A stretch of DNA of 64,000 bases from Streptomyces sannanensis (GTDB lineage Bacteria; Actinomycetota; Actinomycetes; Streptomycetales; Streptomycetaceae). Positions 1-9,840 of this stretch are shown here, piece after piece. A program made the translations under genes and the position numbers. Below the pieces are notes generated by a model. It was not told the DNA's origin and made no database searches. It saw only the letters and a list, made by a program, of their open reading frames with translations. The DNA lies in NCBI RefSeq assembly GCF_039536205.1, contig NZ_BAAAYL010000001.1, forward strand, positions 3,410,001 through 3,474,000, written 5' to 3'. How positions within the stretch are numbered: position 1 is the stretch's first letter; each line of letters opens with the position of its first letter.

Positions 1-36
1 CTGGGGGTGTCCCCGGAGCCAGTGCCCCTCCCGGCA

Positions 37-954
37 TTAGTGCGTATCCGGCTGGCCGGACAACTGCGCCAGCCCCTCCGAGGCAATCCGCTCGAAGACC
101 TCGTTGTCCGCGGCGAAGAGCGAATCCGGAATCGGCGTGTGGATGACGATCTCGGTGAAGCCCAGTGCGAAGTGCTTGCCCGCGAAGTCCACAAAGGCGT
201 CGAAGGACGCCAGCGGACGGTCCGGGGTGAAGCCGGTGAGCAGGATCTTGTCGAGCTCGTCCACGTCCCGCCCGACCGCCTCGCACGCGTCGCCGAGCTT
301 CTCCATCTGGCCGCGGAGAGCCTCCAGCGACTGGTCCGGCGTACCCGTCTCCCACAGCTTCGGATCGCCGGTGGTCACCCAGGCCTGACCGTGGTGGGCG
401 GCGAGCTTCATTCCGCGCGGTCCGGTCGCGGCGATCGCGAAGGGCAACCGCGGCCGCTGCACACAGCCGGGGATGGTGCGGGCCCCGTTCGCCGCGTAGA
501 AGGTGCCGTCGTGGGTGACGGCATCCTCGGTGAGCAGACGGTCGAGCAGCGGCACGAACTCGGCGAAGCGGTCGGCCCGCTCACGCGGTGTCCATGCCTC
601 CTCGCCGGCCTTCAGCAGCGTCGTCGCGTCGAAGCCGTTGCCGCCCGCCCCGATGCCGAGCGTGATCCGGCCGCCCGAGACGTCGTCCAGCGTGATCAGT
701 TCCTTGGCGAGGGTCACGGGGTGGCGGAAGTTCGGCGAGGTGACGAGGGTGCCGAGCCGAATCCGCTCGGTGGCGGCCGCGGCGGCGGTCAGCGTCGGGA
801 CCGCCCCGAACCAGGGACCGTCGCGGAACGTCTTCCAGGACAGATGGTCGTAGGTGTACGCGGTGTGAAAGCCGAGCCGCTCGGCTCGCAGCCATTCGTC
901 ACAACCGCCTTTGTTCCAGCGACGGACGGGAAGGATCACGGTACTCAGACGCAT
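37..954 (-). CDS. LLM-class F420-dependent oxidoreductase
   Basis: Encodes about 305 residues of the luciferase-like monooxygenase fold. Seen: an N-terminal strand followed by the typical '[17 protein letters not shown]' segment, then '[23 protein letters not shown]' and a glycine-rich '[15 protein letters not shown]' stretch, which are hallmark segments of F420/FMN-binding members of this family. The substrate cannot be told from sequence. I start at the ATG at 954 ([10 protein letters not shown]); a possible upstream start at 987 would add 11 residues without family similarity. A weak GTAGGG precedes 954. It is divergent from the HAD gene, with about 65 bp between the two starts. Positions 1-36 hold nothing I can assign. 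Confidence 0.85.
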   Translation of the reverse strand: MRLSTVILPVRRWNKGGCDEWLRAERLGFHTAYTYDHLSWKTFRDGPWFGAVPTLTAAAAATERIRLGTLVTSPNFRHPVTLAKELITLDDVSGGRITLGIGAGGNGFDATTLLKAGEEAWTPRERADRFAEFVPLLDRLLTEDAVTHDGTFYAANGARTIPGCVQRPRLPFAIAATGPRGMKLAAHHGQAWVTTGDPKLWETGTPDQSLEALRGQMEKLGDACEAVGRDVDELDKILLTGFTPDRPLASFDAFVDFAGKHFALGFTEIVIHTPIPDSLFAADNEVFERIASEGLAQLSGQPDTH

Positions 955-1019
955 GCGCTCGACCCTACGCTGTCCGCTGCTTCGCACTCCCGTACGCCCT
1001 CATACAGGAGAATGCCCCT

Positions 1020-1886
1020 GTGACCTCAGCTACCGACTCCGCCCCGGCCCGCCCGGCCCCCGCCGTGCCCAGGCTGATCGCCACCGACCTCGACGGAACG
1101 CTGCTGCGTGACGACAAGTCCGTCTCGGACCGCACGATCGCGGCACTCGCGGCCGCCGAGGAGGCCGGAATCGAGGTCTTCTTCGTCACCGGCAGGCCGG
1201 CCCGCTGGATGGGTGTCGTGAGTGACCATGTGCACGGTCACGGCCTCGCCATCTGCGGCAACGGCGCGGCGGTGGTCGATCTGCACGGCGGCCCCGGCGC
1301 ACACCGCTTCGTCAAGGTCCGCCCGCTGGAGCGGGAGGTGGCCCTGGATGTCATCTCCGTGCTGCGCTCAGCCGCGCCTGGCACCTCCTTCGCCGTCGAG
1401 CGGACCGGCGGTATACACCACGAACTGGCATACCCGCCGCTGCACATGGATCCGGCCGCGAGCATCGCGGCCGCCGAGAAGCTGCTCGCCGCCGACAACG
1501 GCAGCGCTGACCAGCCCGTGCTCAAGCTGCTCGCCCACCACGACGAGCTGGCCCCCGACGACTTCCTGGCGCTGGCCCGTGCGGCCGCCGGCCACCGGGC
1601 CGCCTTCACCCGGTCCAGCCCGACCGCCCTGCTGGAGATCAGCGGCCACGGCGTCTCCAAGGCCAGCACACTGGCACTGTGCTGCGCGGAGCGCGGGATC
1701 TCACCGGCCGAGGTGGTCGCCTTCGGCGACATGCCGAACGATGTGGAGATGCTCAGCTGGGCCGGGAACTCGTACGCGATGGGCAACGCACACCCGTCCG
1801 TGCTGGCGGCGGCCTCCGGGCGTACGGTCGCGAACAACGAGGACGGCGTGGCGGTCGTCATCGAGCGGATCCTGCGGGACCTCTGA
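1020..1886 (+). CDS. HAD-superfamily (Cof-type) hydrolase
   Basis: A 288-residue cytosolic phosphatase of the Cof/YbiV group. Seen: motif I '[18 protein letters not shown]' near residues 20-37 with the DxDGT nucleophile, motif II in 'EVFFVTGRP', and the C-terminal acid pair '[14 protein letters not shown]' (GDxxND) that binds magnesium. The insert between motifs II and III makes a type-C2 cap, typical of Cof proteins that act on sugar phosphates or phosphorylated cofactors. The GTG start at 1020 follows CAGGAGA at good spacing. The gene runs toward the sensor kinase gene, and the gap between them holds a large inverted repeat. Confidence 0.88.
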   Translation: MTSATDSAPARPAPAVPRLIATDLDGTLLRDDKSVSDRTIAALAAAEEAGIEVFFVTGRPARWMGVVSDHVHGHGLAICGNGAAVVDLHGGPGAHRFVKVRPLEREVALDVISVLRSAAPGTSFAVERTGGIHHELAYPPLHMDPAASIAAAEKLLAADNGSADQPVLKLLAHHDELAPDDFLALARAAAGHRAAFTRSSPTALLEISGHGVSKASTLALCCAERGISPAEVVAFGDMPNDVEMLSWAGNSYAMGNAHPSVLAAASGRTVANNEDGVAVVIERILRDL

Positions 1887-1909
1887 CTCCAGTGACTCCA
1901 GTGCTGTGA

Positions 1910-2053
1910 CCGGCAACGTTTGCCCGTCAAGGAGCGGCGTCCGGTGCGCGCGATCGCAAGGCGGCCGAAGGCCCTCGTAGCGGCGCTACTCGGGTTTTCG
2001 GCCGACGCAGCGGGCGTGCATGTCGGACGCCGCGACGGGGCAAACGTTGCCGG
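1910..2053. repeat. 144-bp nested inverted repeat between convergent genes
   Basis: The outer arms CCGGCAACGTTTGCCCGTC (1910-1928) and GACGGGGCAAACGTTGCCGG (2034-2053) are reverse complements apart from one extra G. Inside lie paired GCGGCGTCCG (1935-1944) and CGGACGCCGC, then CGGCCGAA (1962-1969) with TTCGGCCG (1997-2004), and a central GTAGC-GGC-GCTAC hairpin. The whole element folds into one long, interrupted stem. It sits between the 3' ends of the HAD and histidine kinase genes, so it may act as a two-way terminator. Its size and layered arms also resemble a miniature inverted-repeat element. Confidence 0.7.
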
Positions 2054-2065
2054 GAGGGGCACTGG

Positions 2066-3673
2066 CTAGGGCCGCGGGCCGGCCTGGAGCGGTGCCTCCC
2101 AGACCACCGTCGTGCCGGACCCGCGTTCCCCGATCCCCGGTCCGTAGTGGCTCGACCCGCCCAGTGACTCGGCGCGCCGCCGCAGATTCCGCAGCCCGCT
2201 GCGCCGCCCTCCCTCGGGAATGCCCACCCCGTCGTCCCCGACCGTGAGCCGCACGCCGTCCCTGCCGTCCGGCAGTTTCACCGTGGCGTCGACGGCGACT
2301 TCGATACGGGACGCCCCGGCGTGCCGGAAGGCGTTGGAGAGGGCCTCGCGCAGCGCCGCGATCAGGTTCTTGCCGGTGAACTCCCCGACCATCGCGTCGA
2401 CCGGGCCCAGGAAACGGTGCGAGGGCTTGAAGCCCAGCGGAACGGCCGCCATGTTGATCTCCCGCAGCACCCGGGTGCGCAGCCCGGACGGCGCCTCGGC
2501 AGGCCCCTGCTGGAGCGCGAAGACGGCCGTACGGATCTCCTGGATCGTCACATCCAGTTCGTCGACCGCCTTGCCCACGCCCGCCCTGACCTCGGGCACG
2601 GCGGACGTGCGCTGTGCGTTCTCCAGCAGCATCCCGGTGGCGAACAGCCGCTGGATGACGAGGTCGTGCAGATCGCGGGCGATCCGGTCGCGGTCCTCGT
2701 ACACCGCGAGCCGCTCACGGTCCCGTTGGGCATCCGCCATCATCAGGGCGAGCGCGGCCTGACAGGCGAACTGTGTGGCCAGGGTCCGCTCGGCCCCGGT
2801 GAAGGAGGGTTCGCCGCGCCACCGCGGCGTGACCAGCGCGCCCAGCACCCGGCCGCCGCTCTGCAACGGCAGCATCATCATCGGGCCGTACTCCGCCGCC
2901 AGGCCGGTGATCATGCGCGGGTCGGTCCCGGCCTCCTCCACGAAAACCGCCTTGCCCTCGAGGAGCTGCTCGACGACCGGGCTGTCCGGCGGGATGACCG
3001 CCCCCAGCGAGGCGCGCGGTTCGTCGGCCGCAATGGCCGCAACCTCGAGTCCGCCCCCGTCGGCCGGCAGTAGCACGACGCCCACGGCGGCGGCGGCGAG
3101 CCGGCGGGCCTGCTCGGCGACGCACTCCAGGGCGTCATCGGTGTCGCCGCCGGACAGCAGCGCCGTGGTGACGGCGACCGAGCCGTCGATCCACCGCTCG
3201 CGCTGCCGCGCCGCCTCGTGGAGCCGGGCATTGCCGATGGCGATCCCCGCCTCGGCCGCAAGCACCCGCGCCGTCTGGAGATCGTCCCCGGTGAACTCGC
3301 CTCCGCCGTGCTTCCCGGCCAGACAGAGGTTCCCGAAGATCTCTTCCTGTATGCGGACGGGGACGTCGAGCACGGCCCGCGCCGGCGGTCGACTCAGCGT
3401 CCGCAGCAGCCCGACGACTCCGCCCGGCCGGCGTCCGACGGCCGCGGCCCGCTCCGGCGTGATCCCGTACGTGACGAAGTCGGCGAGCCCCCGGCCCTCC
3501 TCGTCGAGGACGCCGATGGCGGCGTACCGAGCCTCGGCCAGCTCGGCCGCGGTCTCGCAGATCCGGTCGAGCGTGGAGTGCAGCTCGAGCCCCGTGCCTA
3601 CGGAACGCATGGCTTCCAGCAGCTGGGGCACGCGCGCGGTGAGCCGATTGGGGAGGGGATCCGTCGCCGGCAT
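2066..3673 (-). CDS. Two-GAF sensor histidine kinase (HisKA_3 type)
   Basis: A 535-residue soluble kinase with no membrane segment. Domains in order: GAF 1 (about residues 28-155), GAF 2 (about 170-315), a HisKA_3 dimerisation domain with the phospho-acceptor His336 in 'RIARDLHDLVIQRLFATGM', and a HATPase domain with N-box 'ALREALSNAFRHAG' and G-box 'VGDDGVGIPEGG...GLRNLRRRA'. The arrangement is that of DevS/DosS-type kinases, which sense redox, gases or small ligands through GAF domains and phosphorylate NarL-type regulators. No response regulator lies next to it, so it is an orphan here. It is just downstream of the cytochrome bd operon on the same strand (20 bp), which would suit a respiration-linked signal, but that is inference. 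Confidence 0.9.
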   Translation of the reverse strand: MPATDPLPNRLTARVPQLLEAMRSVGTGLELHSTLDRICETAAELAEARYAAIGVLDEEGRGLADFVTYGITPERAAAVGRRPGGVVGLLRTLSRPPARAVLDVPVRIQEEIFGNLCLAGKHGGGEFTGDDLQTARVLAAEAGIAIGNARLHEAARQRERWIDGSVAVTTALLSGGDTDDALECVAEQARRLAAAAVGVVLLPADGGGLEVAAIAADEPRASLGAVIPPDSPVVEQLLEGKAVFVEEAGTDPRMITGLAAEYGPMMMLPLQSGGRVLGALVTPRWRGEPSFTGAERTLATQFACQAALALMMADAQRDRERLAVYEDRDRIARDLHDLVIQRLFATGMLLENAQRTSAVPEVRAGVGKAVDELDVTIQEIRTAVFALQQGPAEAPSGLRTRVLREINMAAVPLGFKPSHRFLGPVDAMVGEFTGKNLIAALREALSNAFRHAGASRIEVAVDATVKLPDGRDGVRLTVGDDGVGIPEGGRRSGLRNLRRRAESLGGSSHYGPGIGERGSGTTVVWEAPLQAGPRP

Positions 3674-3693
3674 GCCCCCGAGACTAATAAGTC

Positions 3694-6600
3694 CTATTTC
3701 GAGAGGAAAGTCGACTTCTTCAGATAGTCGGCCTTCCGCTCACGCTCCAGCGTCCGGCGCAGCGGGCCCTCGGCCGCCGCCAGCTCGTCGTACGTCCCCC
3801 GCTGCACGACCCGCCCCTCCGCCAGCACGATCACCTCGTCGACGGTGTCGAGCCCTGCCATGCGGTGCGTGATCAGCACGGTCGTACGCCCCTCGGTCGC
3901 GGCCAGCAGATCGGCGGTGAGGGCGTCAGCGGTCGCCACATCGAGATGCTCGGCGGGCTCGTCCAGAACGAGCACCGGGAAGTCGGCGAGCAGGGCACGC
4001 GCCACCGCGAGCCGCTGGCGCTGGCCGCCGGAGAGCCGGGCACCGTGCTCGCCGACCAGGGTGTCCAGGCCGTCCGGCAGCGACTCGACCCACTCCAGCA
4101 GCCGCGCCCGCGCCAGGGCGTCACACAGCTCCGCGTCCGTCGCACTCGTACGGGCCAGGCGCAGGTTCTCCCGGACGGAGCTGTCGAAGATGTGCGCGTC
4201 CTGCGCGCACAACCCGACGAACCGCCGCACCGTGTCGCCGTGCAGGGCGTAGGCGTCGGTGCCGCCGATGGTGTACGTCCCGTCGTGCGCGTCCAGGAAA
4301 CGCAGCAGCACCTGCGCGAGCGTGGTCTTGCCGGAGCCGGAGGGCCCGACGACGGCGATCCGCCGCCCCGGCGTGAGCGTCAGATCCAGACCGGTGAGCG
4401 CGTCCCGGTCCTGCCCGGTGTACCGGGCGGTCAGGCCCCGTACTTCCAGCGGGAACGCGGATGCGGGCGACGTGGCCGGCACCTTCGGCTCCTGTACGGG
4501 CGCCGGTGCGTCCAGCACCTCGTGCACCCGCTCGGCGCTGCGCCGTACCCGGTGCCGGTACTGCACGGCGAGCGGCAGCCCGGCCACCGCCTCGAACGCG
4601 GCGAGAGGGATCAGCACGACCACCGCGAGCGCCACCCCGTCGAGCCGCCCGTCGCGCATCGCCTGCACCCCGGCGAGCGCCGTGGCCACGACGGTCAGGC
4701 CGCAGGCGAGGGCCGACAGCCCGGCCCCGAGTCCGGTCGCCGCCGCGGCCCGCGAGGCGATCCGGGTGAGCTCCCGGTCGGCCTTCCGCGCCTGGTCCGT
4801 ACGCCCCTTCAGCGCACCCGCGACGGTCAGCTCTCCCGTCCCGGTGAGCAGATCGACGACCCGGACGGCCAGCGCCCCGCGGGCGGGGGCCAGTTGCCGG
4901 TCGGCCTTCCGCGCGCACGCACCGCTCACCAGCGGCACCACCGCACCGGCCACCAGCAGCCCGGCCGCCAGCGCCGCCCCGGCCTCGGGCAGCAGCCATC
5001 CGGTGAACACCACGGCGCCGGTGCCGACGATCGCCGCGACCCCCACGGGCAGCAGCCACCGCAGCCAGTAGTCCTGCAGAGCGTCCACATCGGCGACCAG
5101 CCGGGACAGCAGATCACCACGCCGCGCCTTCCGCAGCCCGGCGGGGGCGATCCGTTCCAGCCGCCGGTACACGGTGGCCCTCAGCTCGGCCAGCGTCCTG
5201 AGTACGGCGTCGTGCGACACCAGCCGCTCCGCGTAACGGAACACGGACCGCCCGATCCCGAACGCCCGGGTCGCGGTCACGGCCACCATCAGATACAGCA
5301 CCGGCGGCTGCTCCGAGGCCCGCGAGATCAGCCATCCGGAGGTCCCCATGAGCCCCACGGCGGACCCGAGCGCGAGGCTGCCGAGCAGCAGCGCCAGCGC
5401 CAACCGCCCCCGGAACTGACGGCCCTCGGCCCGCACCCTCGCAAGCGCGCTGCCGCCCGCCTCCGCAGGGTTGTGGGCAGCCGTTCCCGGAACGGGTGAG
5501 CCGTCGACCGCCGGAGGTCGCCCCGCCTCCGAGGTCGCACCCTCGCCCGAGGGGCGTGGCGCCGGGACCGCCCCGGAGGAGCTCTCGGCGGTCCCGGCCA
5601 GGTCCACCACCCGGTCGGCGACGGCGAGCAGCGCCGGCCGGTGGACCACCATCAGCACCGTCCGCCCCACAGCCAGCCGCCGGACCGCGTCGACGACAGC
5701 CGCCTCCGTCTCGCCGTCCAGCGCAGCCGTCGGCTCGTCGAGCAGCAGCACCGGCCGGTCGGCGAGGAACGCCCGTGCAAGGGCGAGCCGCTGCCGCTGC
5801 CCGGCGGACAGCCCCGCCCCGTCCTCCCCCAGAACCGTGTGCACCCCGTCCGGCAACGCGGTCACGAAGTCGTGCGCCCCGGCGTCCCGCAGCGCCGCGA
5901 GCACCGCCCGGTCATCGGCCTCGGGCCGCGCGAGCCGGACGTTCTCCGCGATCGTGCCGGCGAAGAGGTACGGCCGCTGCGGCACCCAGGCGATTCGCTC
6001 GCGCCACTGGTCGAGGGACAGAGCCGACAGCTCCGACCGGCCGATCAGCACCCGGCCCTCCTGAGGTTCGACGAACCCCAGGAGCACATTGAGCAGCGTC
6101 GACTTGCCGGCTCCGCTGGGCCCGGTGATCGCCACCGTCTCGCCGGGCGCGGCCTCCAGGGACACCCGGTCCAAAGCGGCTTCGGTACGCCCCGGATGGC
6201 GGACCGTCACCTTGTCGAAGCGGATCGCTCCGCCGCGCGGTACCGCACCCGCACCGCCCGACGGCAGCGGGGTCTCCAGTACCGCGAAGATCTCCTCCGC
6301 CGCGGAGAGCCCCTCCGCGGCGGCGTGGTACTGCGCCCCGACCTGCCGCAGCGGCAGGTATGCCTCGGGCGCCAGGACGAGGATCACCAGGCCCGAGTAC
6401 AGATCGAAGTCTCCGTGGACCAGGCGCATGCCGATGCCGACCGCCACCAGGGCGACCGACAGCGTCGACAGCAACTCCAGCGCGAACGACGACAGGAACG
6501 CGATACGCAGCGTCCGCAGTGTGGCCTGCCGGTACTCCGAGGTGATGGCCCGGATCGACTCGGCCTGGGCCTTGGCCCGGCCGAACACCTTGAGCGTCGG

Positions 6601-7221
6601 CAGTCCGGCGACCACATCGAGGAAGTGCCCGGACAGCCGGGACAGCAGCCGCCACTGACGGTCCATCCGGGACTGCGTGGCCCAGCCGATGAGCACCATG
6701 AACAGCGGGATCAGCGGCAGGGTGCCGGCGATGATCGCGGCCGAGATCCAGTCCTCGGTGACGATCCGGGCCAGCACGGCCACCGGCACCACCACCGCGA
6801 GGCCCAGCTGGGGCAGATAGCGCGAGAAGTAGTCGTCGAGCGCGTCCACGCCGCGGGTGGCCAGCGTCACGAGTGATCCCGTGCGCTGCCCGTCGAGCCA
6901 GCCCGGTCCCAACGCGGCGGCCCGTTCCAGCAGCCGGCCCCTCAGCTCCGACTTGACCGCCGCGCTCGCGCGGTGCGCGGCCAGTTCGGTCAGCCAGGCC
7001 ACCAGCCCTCGCCCCAGGGCGACCGCCGCAAGCGCCAGCAGGGGCGACCGCAGCGCGGCCACGTCAAGGCCGCGTTGGAACGCCCCCACCACCACCTCGG
7101 CGATGAGCATCGCCTGGGCGACGACCAGCCCTGCTCCAGCGAGGCCCAGGACGACCACCGCCACCAGGAAGAGGCGGGTGGACCGGGCGTGACGGAGCAG
7201 ACGCGGGTCGATCGGTTTCAC
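3694..7221 (-). CDS. cydDC: Fused CydDC ABC exporter for cytochrome bd assembly
   Basis: About 1175 residues holding two complete ABC half-exporters, CydD followed by CydC. Seen in the first half: six-helix membrane domain, Walker A 'GPSGAGKSTLLN', signature 'LSAGQRQRLALARAF', Walker B 'LLLDEPTAALD'. In the second half: a second membrane domain, 'GPSGSGKTTLAQVLL', 'LSGGQRQRLAVARALL', 'LVLDEPAEHLD'. The family exports thiols (cysteine/glutathione in E. coli) and is needed to assemble the bd oxidase. The fusion is common in actinobacteria. I choose the GTG at 7221: GAGGTG lies 8 nt upstream of it, whereas the GTG at 7230 overlaps that ribosome site. A perfect parS site (7215-7228) covers the start codon. 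It lies 15 bp after cydB. Confidence 0.93.
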   Translation of the reverse strand: MKPIDPRLLRHARSTRLFLVAVVVLGLAGAGLVVAQAMLIAEVVVGAFQRGLDVAALRSPLLALAAVALGRGLVAWLTELAAHRASAAVKSELRGRLLERAAALGPGWLDGQRTGSLVTLATRGVDALDDYFSRYLPQLGLAVVVPVAVLARIVTEDWISAAIIAGTLPLIPLFMVLIGWATQSRMDRQWRLLSRLSGHFLDVVAGLPTLKVFGRAKAQAESIRAITSEYRQATLRTLRIAFLSSFALELLSTLSVALVAVGIGMRLVHGDFDLYSGLVILVLAPEAYLPLRQVGAQYHAAAEGLSAAEEIFAVLETPLPSGGAGAVPRGGAIRFDKVTVRHPGRTEAALDRVSLEAAPGETVAITGPSGAGKSTLLNVLLGFVEPQEGRVLIGRSELSALSLDQWRERIAWVPQRPYLFAGTIAENVRLARPEADDRAVLAALRDAGAHDFVTALPDGVHTVLGEDGAGLSAGQRQRLALARAFLADRPVLLLDEPTAALDGETEAAVVDAVRRLAVGRTVLMVVHRPALLAVADRVVDLAGTAESSSGAVPAPRPSGEGATSEAGRPPAVDGSPVPGTAAHNPAEAGGSALARVRAEGRQFRGRLALALLLGSLALGSAVGLMGTSGWLISRASEQPPVLYLMVAVTATRAFGIGRSVFRYAERLVSHDAVLRTLAELRATVYRRLERIAPAGLRKARRGDLLSRLVADVDALQDYWLRWLLPVGVAAIVGTGAVVFTGWLLPEAGAALAAGLLVAGAVVPLVSGACARKADRQLAPARGALAVRVVDLLTGTGELTVAGALKGRTDQARKADRELTRIASRAAAATGLGAGLSALACGLTVVATALAGVQAMRDGRLDGVALAVVVLIPLAAFEAVAGLPLAVQYRHRVRRSAERVHEVLDAPAPVQEPKVPATSPASAFPLEVRGLTARYTGQDRDALTGLDLTLTPGRRIAVVGPSGSGKTTLAQVLLRFLDAHDGTYTIGGTDAYALHGDTVRRFVGLCAQDAHIFDSSVRENLRLARTSATDAELCDALARARLLEWVESLPDGLDTLVGEHGARLSGGQRQRLAVARALLADFPVLVLDEPAEHLDVATADALTADLLAATEGRTTVLITHRMAGLDTVDEVIVLAEGRVVQRGTYDELAAAEGPLRRTLERERKADYLKKSTFLSK

Positions 7222-7228
7222 GTGAAAC
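7215..7228. other. parS: parS site (ParB-binding), perfect
   Basis: GTTTCACGTGAAAC, identical to the Streptomyces parS consensus and fully palindromic. It overlaps the probable GTG start codon of cydDC and so lies in the cydB-cydDC junction. Confidence 0.92.
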
Positions 7229-7236
7229 ACACCTCA

Positions 7237-8238
7237 CTAGTGCGCATCGGCGATGTGCTTCGTACCGATCCGCTTGCGGAAGACCCAGTACGTCCAGCCC
7301 TGGTAGAGCATCACCAGCGGAGCCGCGATACCGGCACACCAAGTCATGATCTTCAGCGTGTACGGGGTGGACGAGGCGTTCGCGACCGTCAGGTTCCACT
7401 CCTCGTTCAGCGAGGACGGCATGACGTTGGGGAACAGCGTCAGGAAGAGCATCGCGACGGCTGCCGCGATGGCCACGCCGGACAGCCCGAACGACCAGCC
7501 CTCGCGCCCCATCTGGTTGGCGACGATCGCGCCGGTGAGGGCGGCCACGGCCACGATCAGCGCCACCAGGCTCGTGCCGTCACCGTTGTCCGCCTGGGTC
7601 CACACCAGGAAGCCGGTGACGAGCACGGCGGCGACCAGTCCCAGCGTCAGGGCCTGCTTCCGCGCCCGTACCCGGATGTCACCGACCGTCTTGAGCGCGG
7701 TGAACACCGCACCGTGGAAGGTGAACAGTGTCAGCGTCGCCAGCCCGCCCAGCAGCGAGTACGGGTTCAGCAGATCCCCGAGCGAGCCGACGTACTCCAT
7801 CTCCGCGTCGATCTTCACGCCCCGCACCATGTTGCCGAAGATGACACCCCACAGCAGTGACGGCACCAGCGAGGTCCAGAAGATGACGTGCTCCCAGTTG
7901 GACTGCCAGCGGTCCTCGGGCCGCTTGTGCCGGTACTCGAAGGCGACACCACGCCCGATCAGGCAGAGCAGGATGACCAGCAGCGGGAGGTAGAAGCCGG
8001 AGAACAGCGTGGCGTACCACTCGGGGAAGGCGGCGAAGGTGGCGCCGGCCGCCGTCACCAGCCAGACCTCGTTGCCGTCCCAGACCGGCCCGATCGTGTT
8101 GATCAGGACTCGCCGCTCCGTGCGGTCGCGGGCCAGCAGCTTGGTCAGGACGCCGACCCCGAAGTCGAAGCCCTCGAGGAAGAAGTAGCCGACCCAGAGG
8201 AAGGCGATCAGCACGAACCAGACGTCGTTGAGTTCCAT
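7237..8238 (-). CDS. cydB: Cytochrome bd oxidase subunit II
   Basis: A 333-residue membrane protein with about eight to nine hydrophobic helices. The N-terminal 'WVGYFFLEGFDFGVGVLTKLL' and the following 'NTIGPVWDGNEVWLVTAAGATFAAFPEWYATLFSGFYLPL' are diagnostic of CydB. With CydA it forms the quinol-oxidising, high-affinity cytochrome bd terminal oxidase. It starts 18 bp after cydA ends and is followed at once by cydDC, so the three form one operon. The ATG at 8238 is preceded by GCAGGGATC. Length matches the family. Confidence 0.96.
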   Translation of the reverse strand: MELNDVWFVLIAFLWVGYFFLEGFDFGVGVLTKLLARDRTERRVLINTIGPVWDGNEVWLVTAAGATFAAFPEWYATLFSGFYLPLLVILLCLIGRGVAFEYRHKRPEDRWQSNWEHVIFWTSLVPSLLWGVIFGNMVRGVKIDAEMEYVGSLGDLLNPYSLLGGLATLTLFTFHGAVFTALKTVGDIRVRARKQALTLGLVAAVLVTGFLVWTQADNGDGTSLVALIVAVAALTGAIVANQMGREGWSFGLSGVAIAAAVAMLFLTLFPNVMPSSLNEEWNLTVANASSTPYTLKIMTWCAGIAAPLVMLYQGWTYWVFRKRIGTKHIADAH

Positions 8239-8256
8239 GTCTCAGATCCCTGCGGC

Positions 8257-9759
8257 TCAGTACGAGAAGGCCATCGGCTGGTCGGCGTCACGGCCGCCGC
8301 CGATCTTCGTGGGCGGGTTGAGGTCTGCGTCGGTGAGCTCGGGCGGGCCGGCCTTGACGGTCTTCACGAGCAGCCTGACCTCGACCCAGGCGAGCACGGC
8401 GTAGAGGGCGGTGAAGAGGATCATGGAGGTGATGACCTCACCCTGCGAGACACCGGGGGAGACCGCGTCACTGGTGCGCAGCACGCCGTAGACGGCCCAG
8501 GGCTGACGCCCCATCTCGGTGAAGAGCCAACCCCAGGAGTTGGCGATCAGCGGGAAGGCCAGGGTGAGGGTGGCGATGAGCCAGTACCACCGGATGAACC
8601 TGGGCCGGAGCGCCTTCCTGAAGGGCACCAGTTGCGGAAGCTCGTCCTCGCCGACCCGGAGGTGCTCCGGCAGCATGAACTTCTTGCGGGTCAGCCAGAG
8701 GCCGGCCAGGCCGATGGCGAAGGACGCCATGCCGAAGCCGATCATCCAGCGGAAGCTCCAGTACGTGACGGGGATGTTGGGCCGGTAGTCGCCGGGCCCG
8801 TACTTCTGCTGCTCGGCCTTGTTGGTGTCGTTGATGCCCGGGACATACGACGTGAAGTCGTCCTCGGCCAGGAAGGACAGCAGGCCGGGGATCTCCAGGG
8901 CGACCGTGTTGTGGCCCTTCTCGACATCGCCGTAGGCGAAGAGGGAGAAGGGAGCCGGGGCTTCGCCGTCCCACAGCGCCTCGGCGGCGGCCATCTTCAT
9001 CGGCTGCTGGTCGAACATGACCTTGCCGAGACGGTCACCGCTGATCGCGGTGAGCAGACCCGCGATGACCACGGTGACGAGCCCGAGCCGCAGCGAGGTC
9101 TTCATCACGGGGATGTGCTTCTTGCGGGCCAGATGGAAGGCGGCGATGCCGATCATGAAGGCGCCGCCGGTGAGGAAGGCCGCGGAGAGGGTGTGGAAGA
9201 CCTGGACGAGGGTGGTGTTCTGGGTGATGACGGCCCAGAAGTCGGTGAGTTCCGCGCGTCCGGTGGCCTTGTCGATCTCGTAGCCGACCGGGTGCTGCAT
9301 CCAGGAGTTGGCAGCCAGGATGAAGTACGCGGAGAGGATCGTGCCGATGGAGACCATCCAGATGCAGGCGAGATGGATCTTCTTCGGGAGCTTGTCCCAG
9401 CCGAAGATCCACAGCCCGATGAAGGTGGACTCGAAGAAGAACGCGATCAGGGCCTCGAAGGCCAGTGGAGCACCGAAGACGTCACCGACGAAGCGTGAGT
9501 AGTCGGACCAGTTCATGCCGAACTGGAACTCCTGCACAAGGCCGGTGACGACGCCCATGGCGATGTTGATCAGAAAGAGCTTGCCCCAGAACTTGGTGGC
9601 TCTGAGGTACTTCTGCTTCTCGGTGCGCACCCATGCGGTCTGCAGGCCGGCGGTGAGAGCGGCGAGCGAGATCGTCAAGGGAACGAAGAGGAAGTGGTAG
9701 ACGGTGGTGATACCGAACTGCCAGCGCGCCAGAGTCTCCGGGGCGAGAGCCAGCTCCAT
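8257..9759 (-). CDS. cydA: Cytochrome bd oxidase subunit I
   Basis: A 500-residue membrane subunit that carries hemes b558, b595 and d and oxidises quinol. Seen: 'RWQFGITTVYHFLFVPLTI' with the conserved heme-ligand His near residue 22, 'GLVQEFQFGMNWSDYSRFVGDVFGAPLAFEALIAFFFESTFIGLWIFGWDKL', and the 'GRQPWAVYGVLRT' motif. The Q-loop is of the short type usual in actinobacteria. The ATG follows an excellent AAGGAGG. It is the first gene of cydA-cydB-cydDC. A Rex-type operator lies about 80 bp upstream, so transcription should respond to the NADH/NAD+ ratio. Confidence 0.97.
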   Translation of the reverse strand: MELALAPETLARWQFGITTVYHFLFVPLTISLAALTAGLQTAWVRTEKQKYLRATKFWGKLFLINIAMGVVTGLVQEFQFGMNWSDYSRFVGDVFGAPLAFEALIAFFFESTFIGLWIFGWDKLPKKIHLACIWMVSIGTILSAYFILAANSWMQHPVGYEIDKATGRAELTDFWAVITQNTTLVQVFHTLSAAFLTGGAFMIGIAAFHLARKKHIPVMKTSLRLGLVTVVIAGLLTAISGDRLGKVMFDQQPMKMAAAEALWDGEAPAPFSLFAYGDVEKGHNTVALEIPGLLSFLAEDDFTSYVPGINDTNKAEQQKYGPGDYRPNIPVTYWSFRWMIGFGMASFAIGLAGLWLTRKKFMLPEHLRVGEDELPQLVPFRKALRPRFIRWYWLIATLTLAFPLIANSWGWLFTEMGRQPWAVYGVLRTSDAVSPGVSQGEVITSMILFTALYAVLAWVEVRLLVKTVKAGPPELTDADLNPPTKIGGGRDADQPMAFSY

Positions 9760-9840
9760 CGTCTCCTCCTTACATCACCGTTGTCACAGGCGCAGTCTGC
9801 CCCTTGTGTCCCGCACTTCTCGGGATGAACAGGGACACGC

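Noticed and set aside
7..1023. Long plus-strand frame opposite the F420 oxidoreductase
   Set aside because: High-GC DNA gives long open antisense frames. The residues are Arg/Gly/Glu-rich with no domain, while the minus strand shows clear family motifs.
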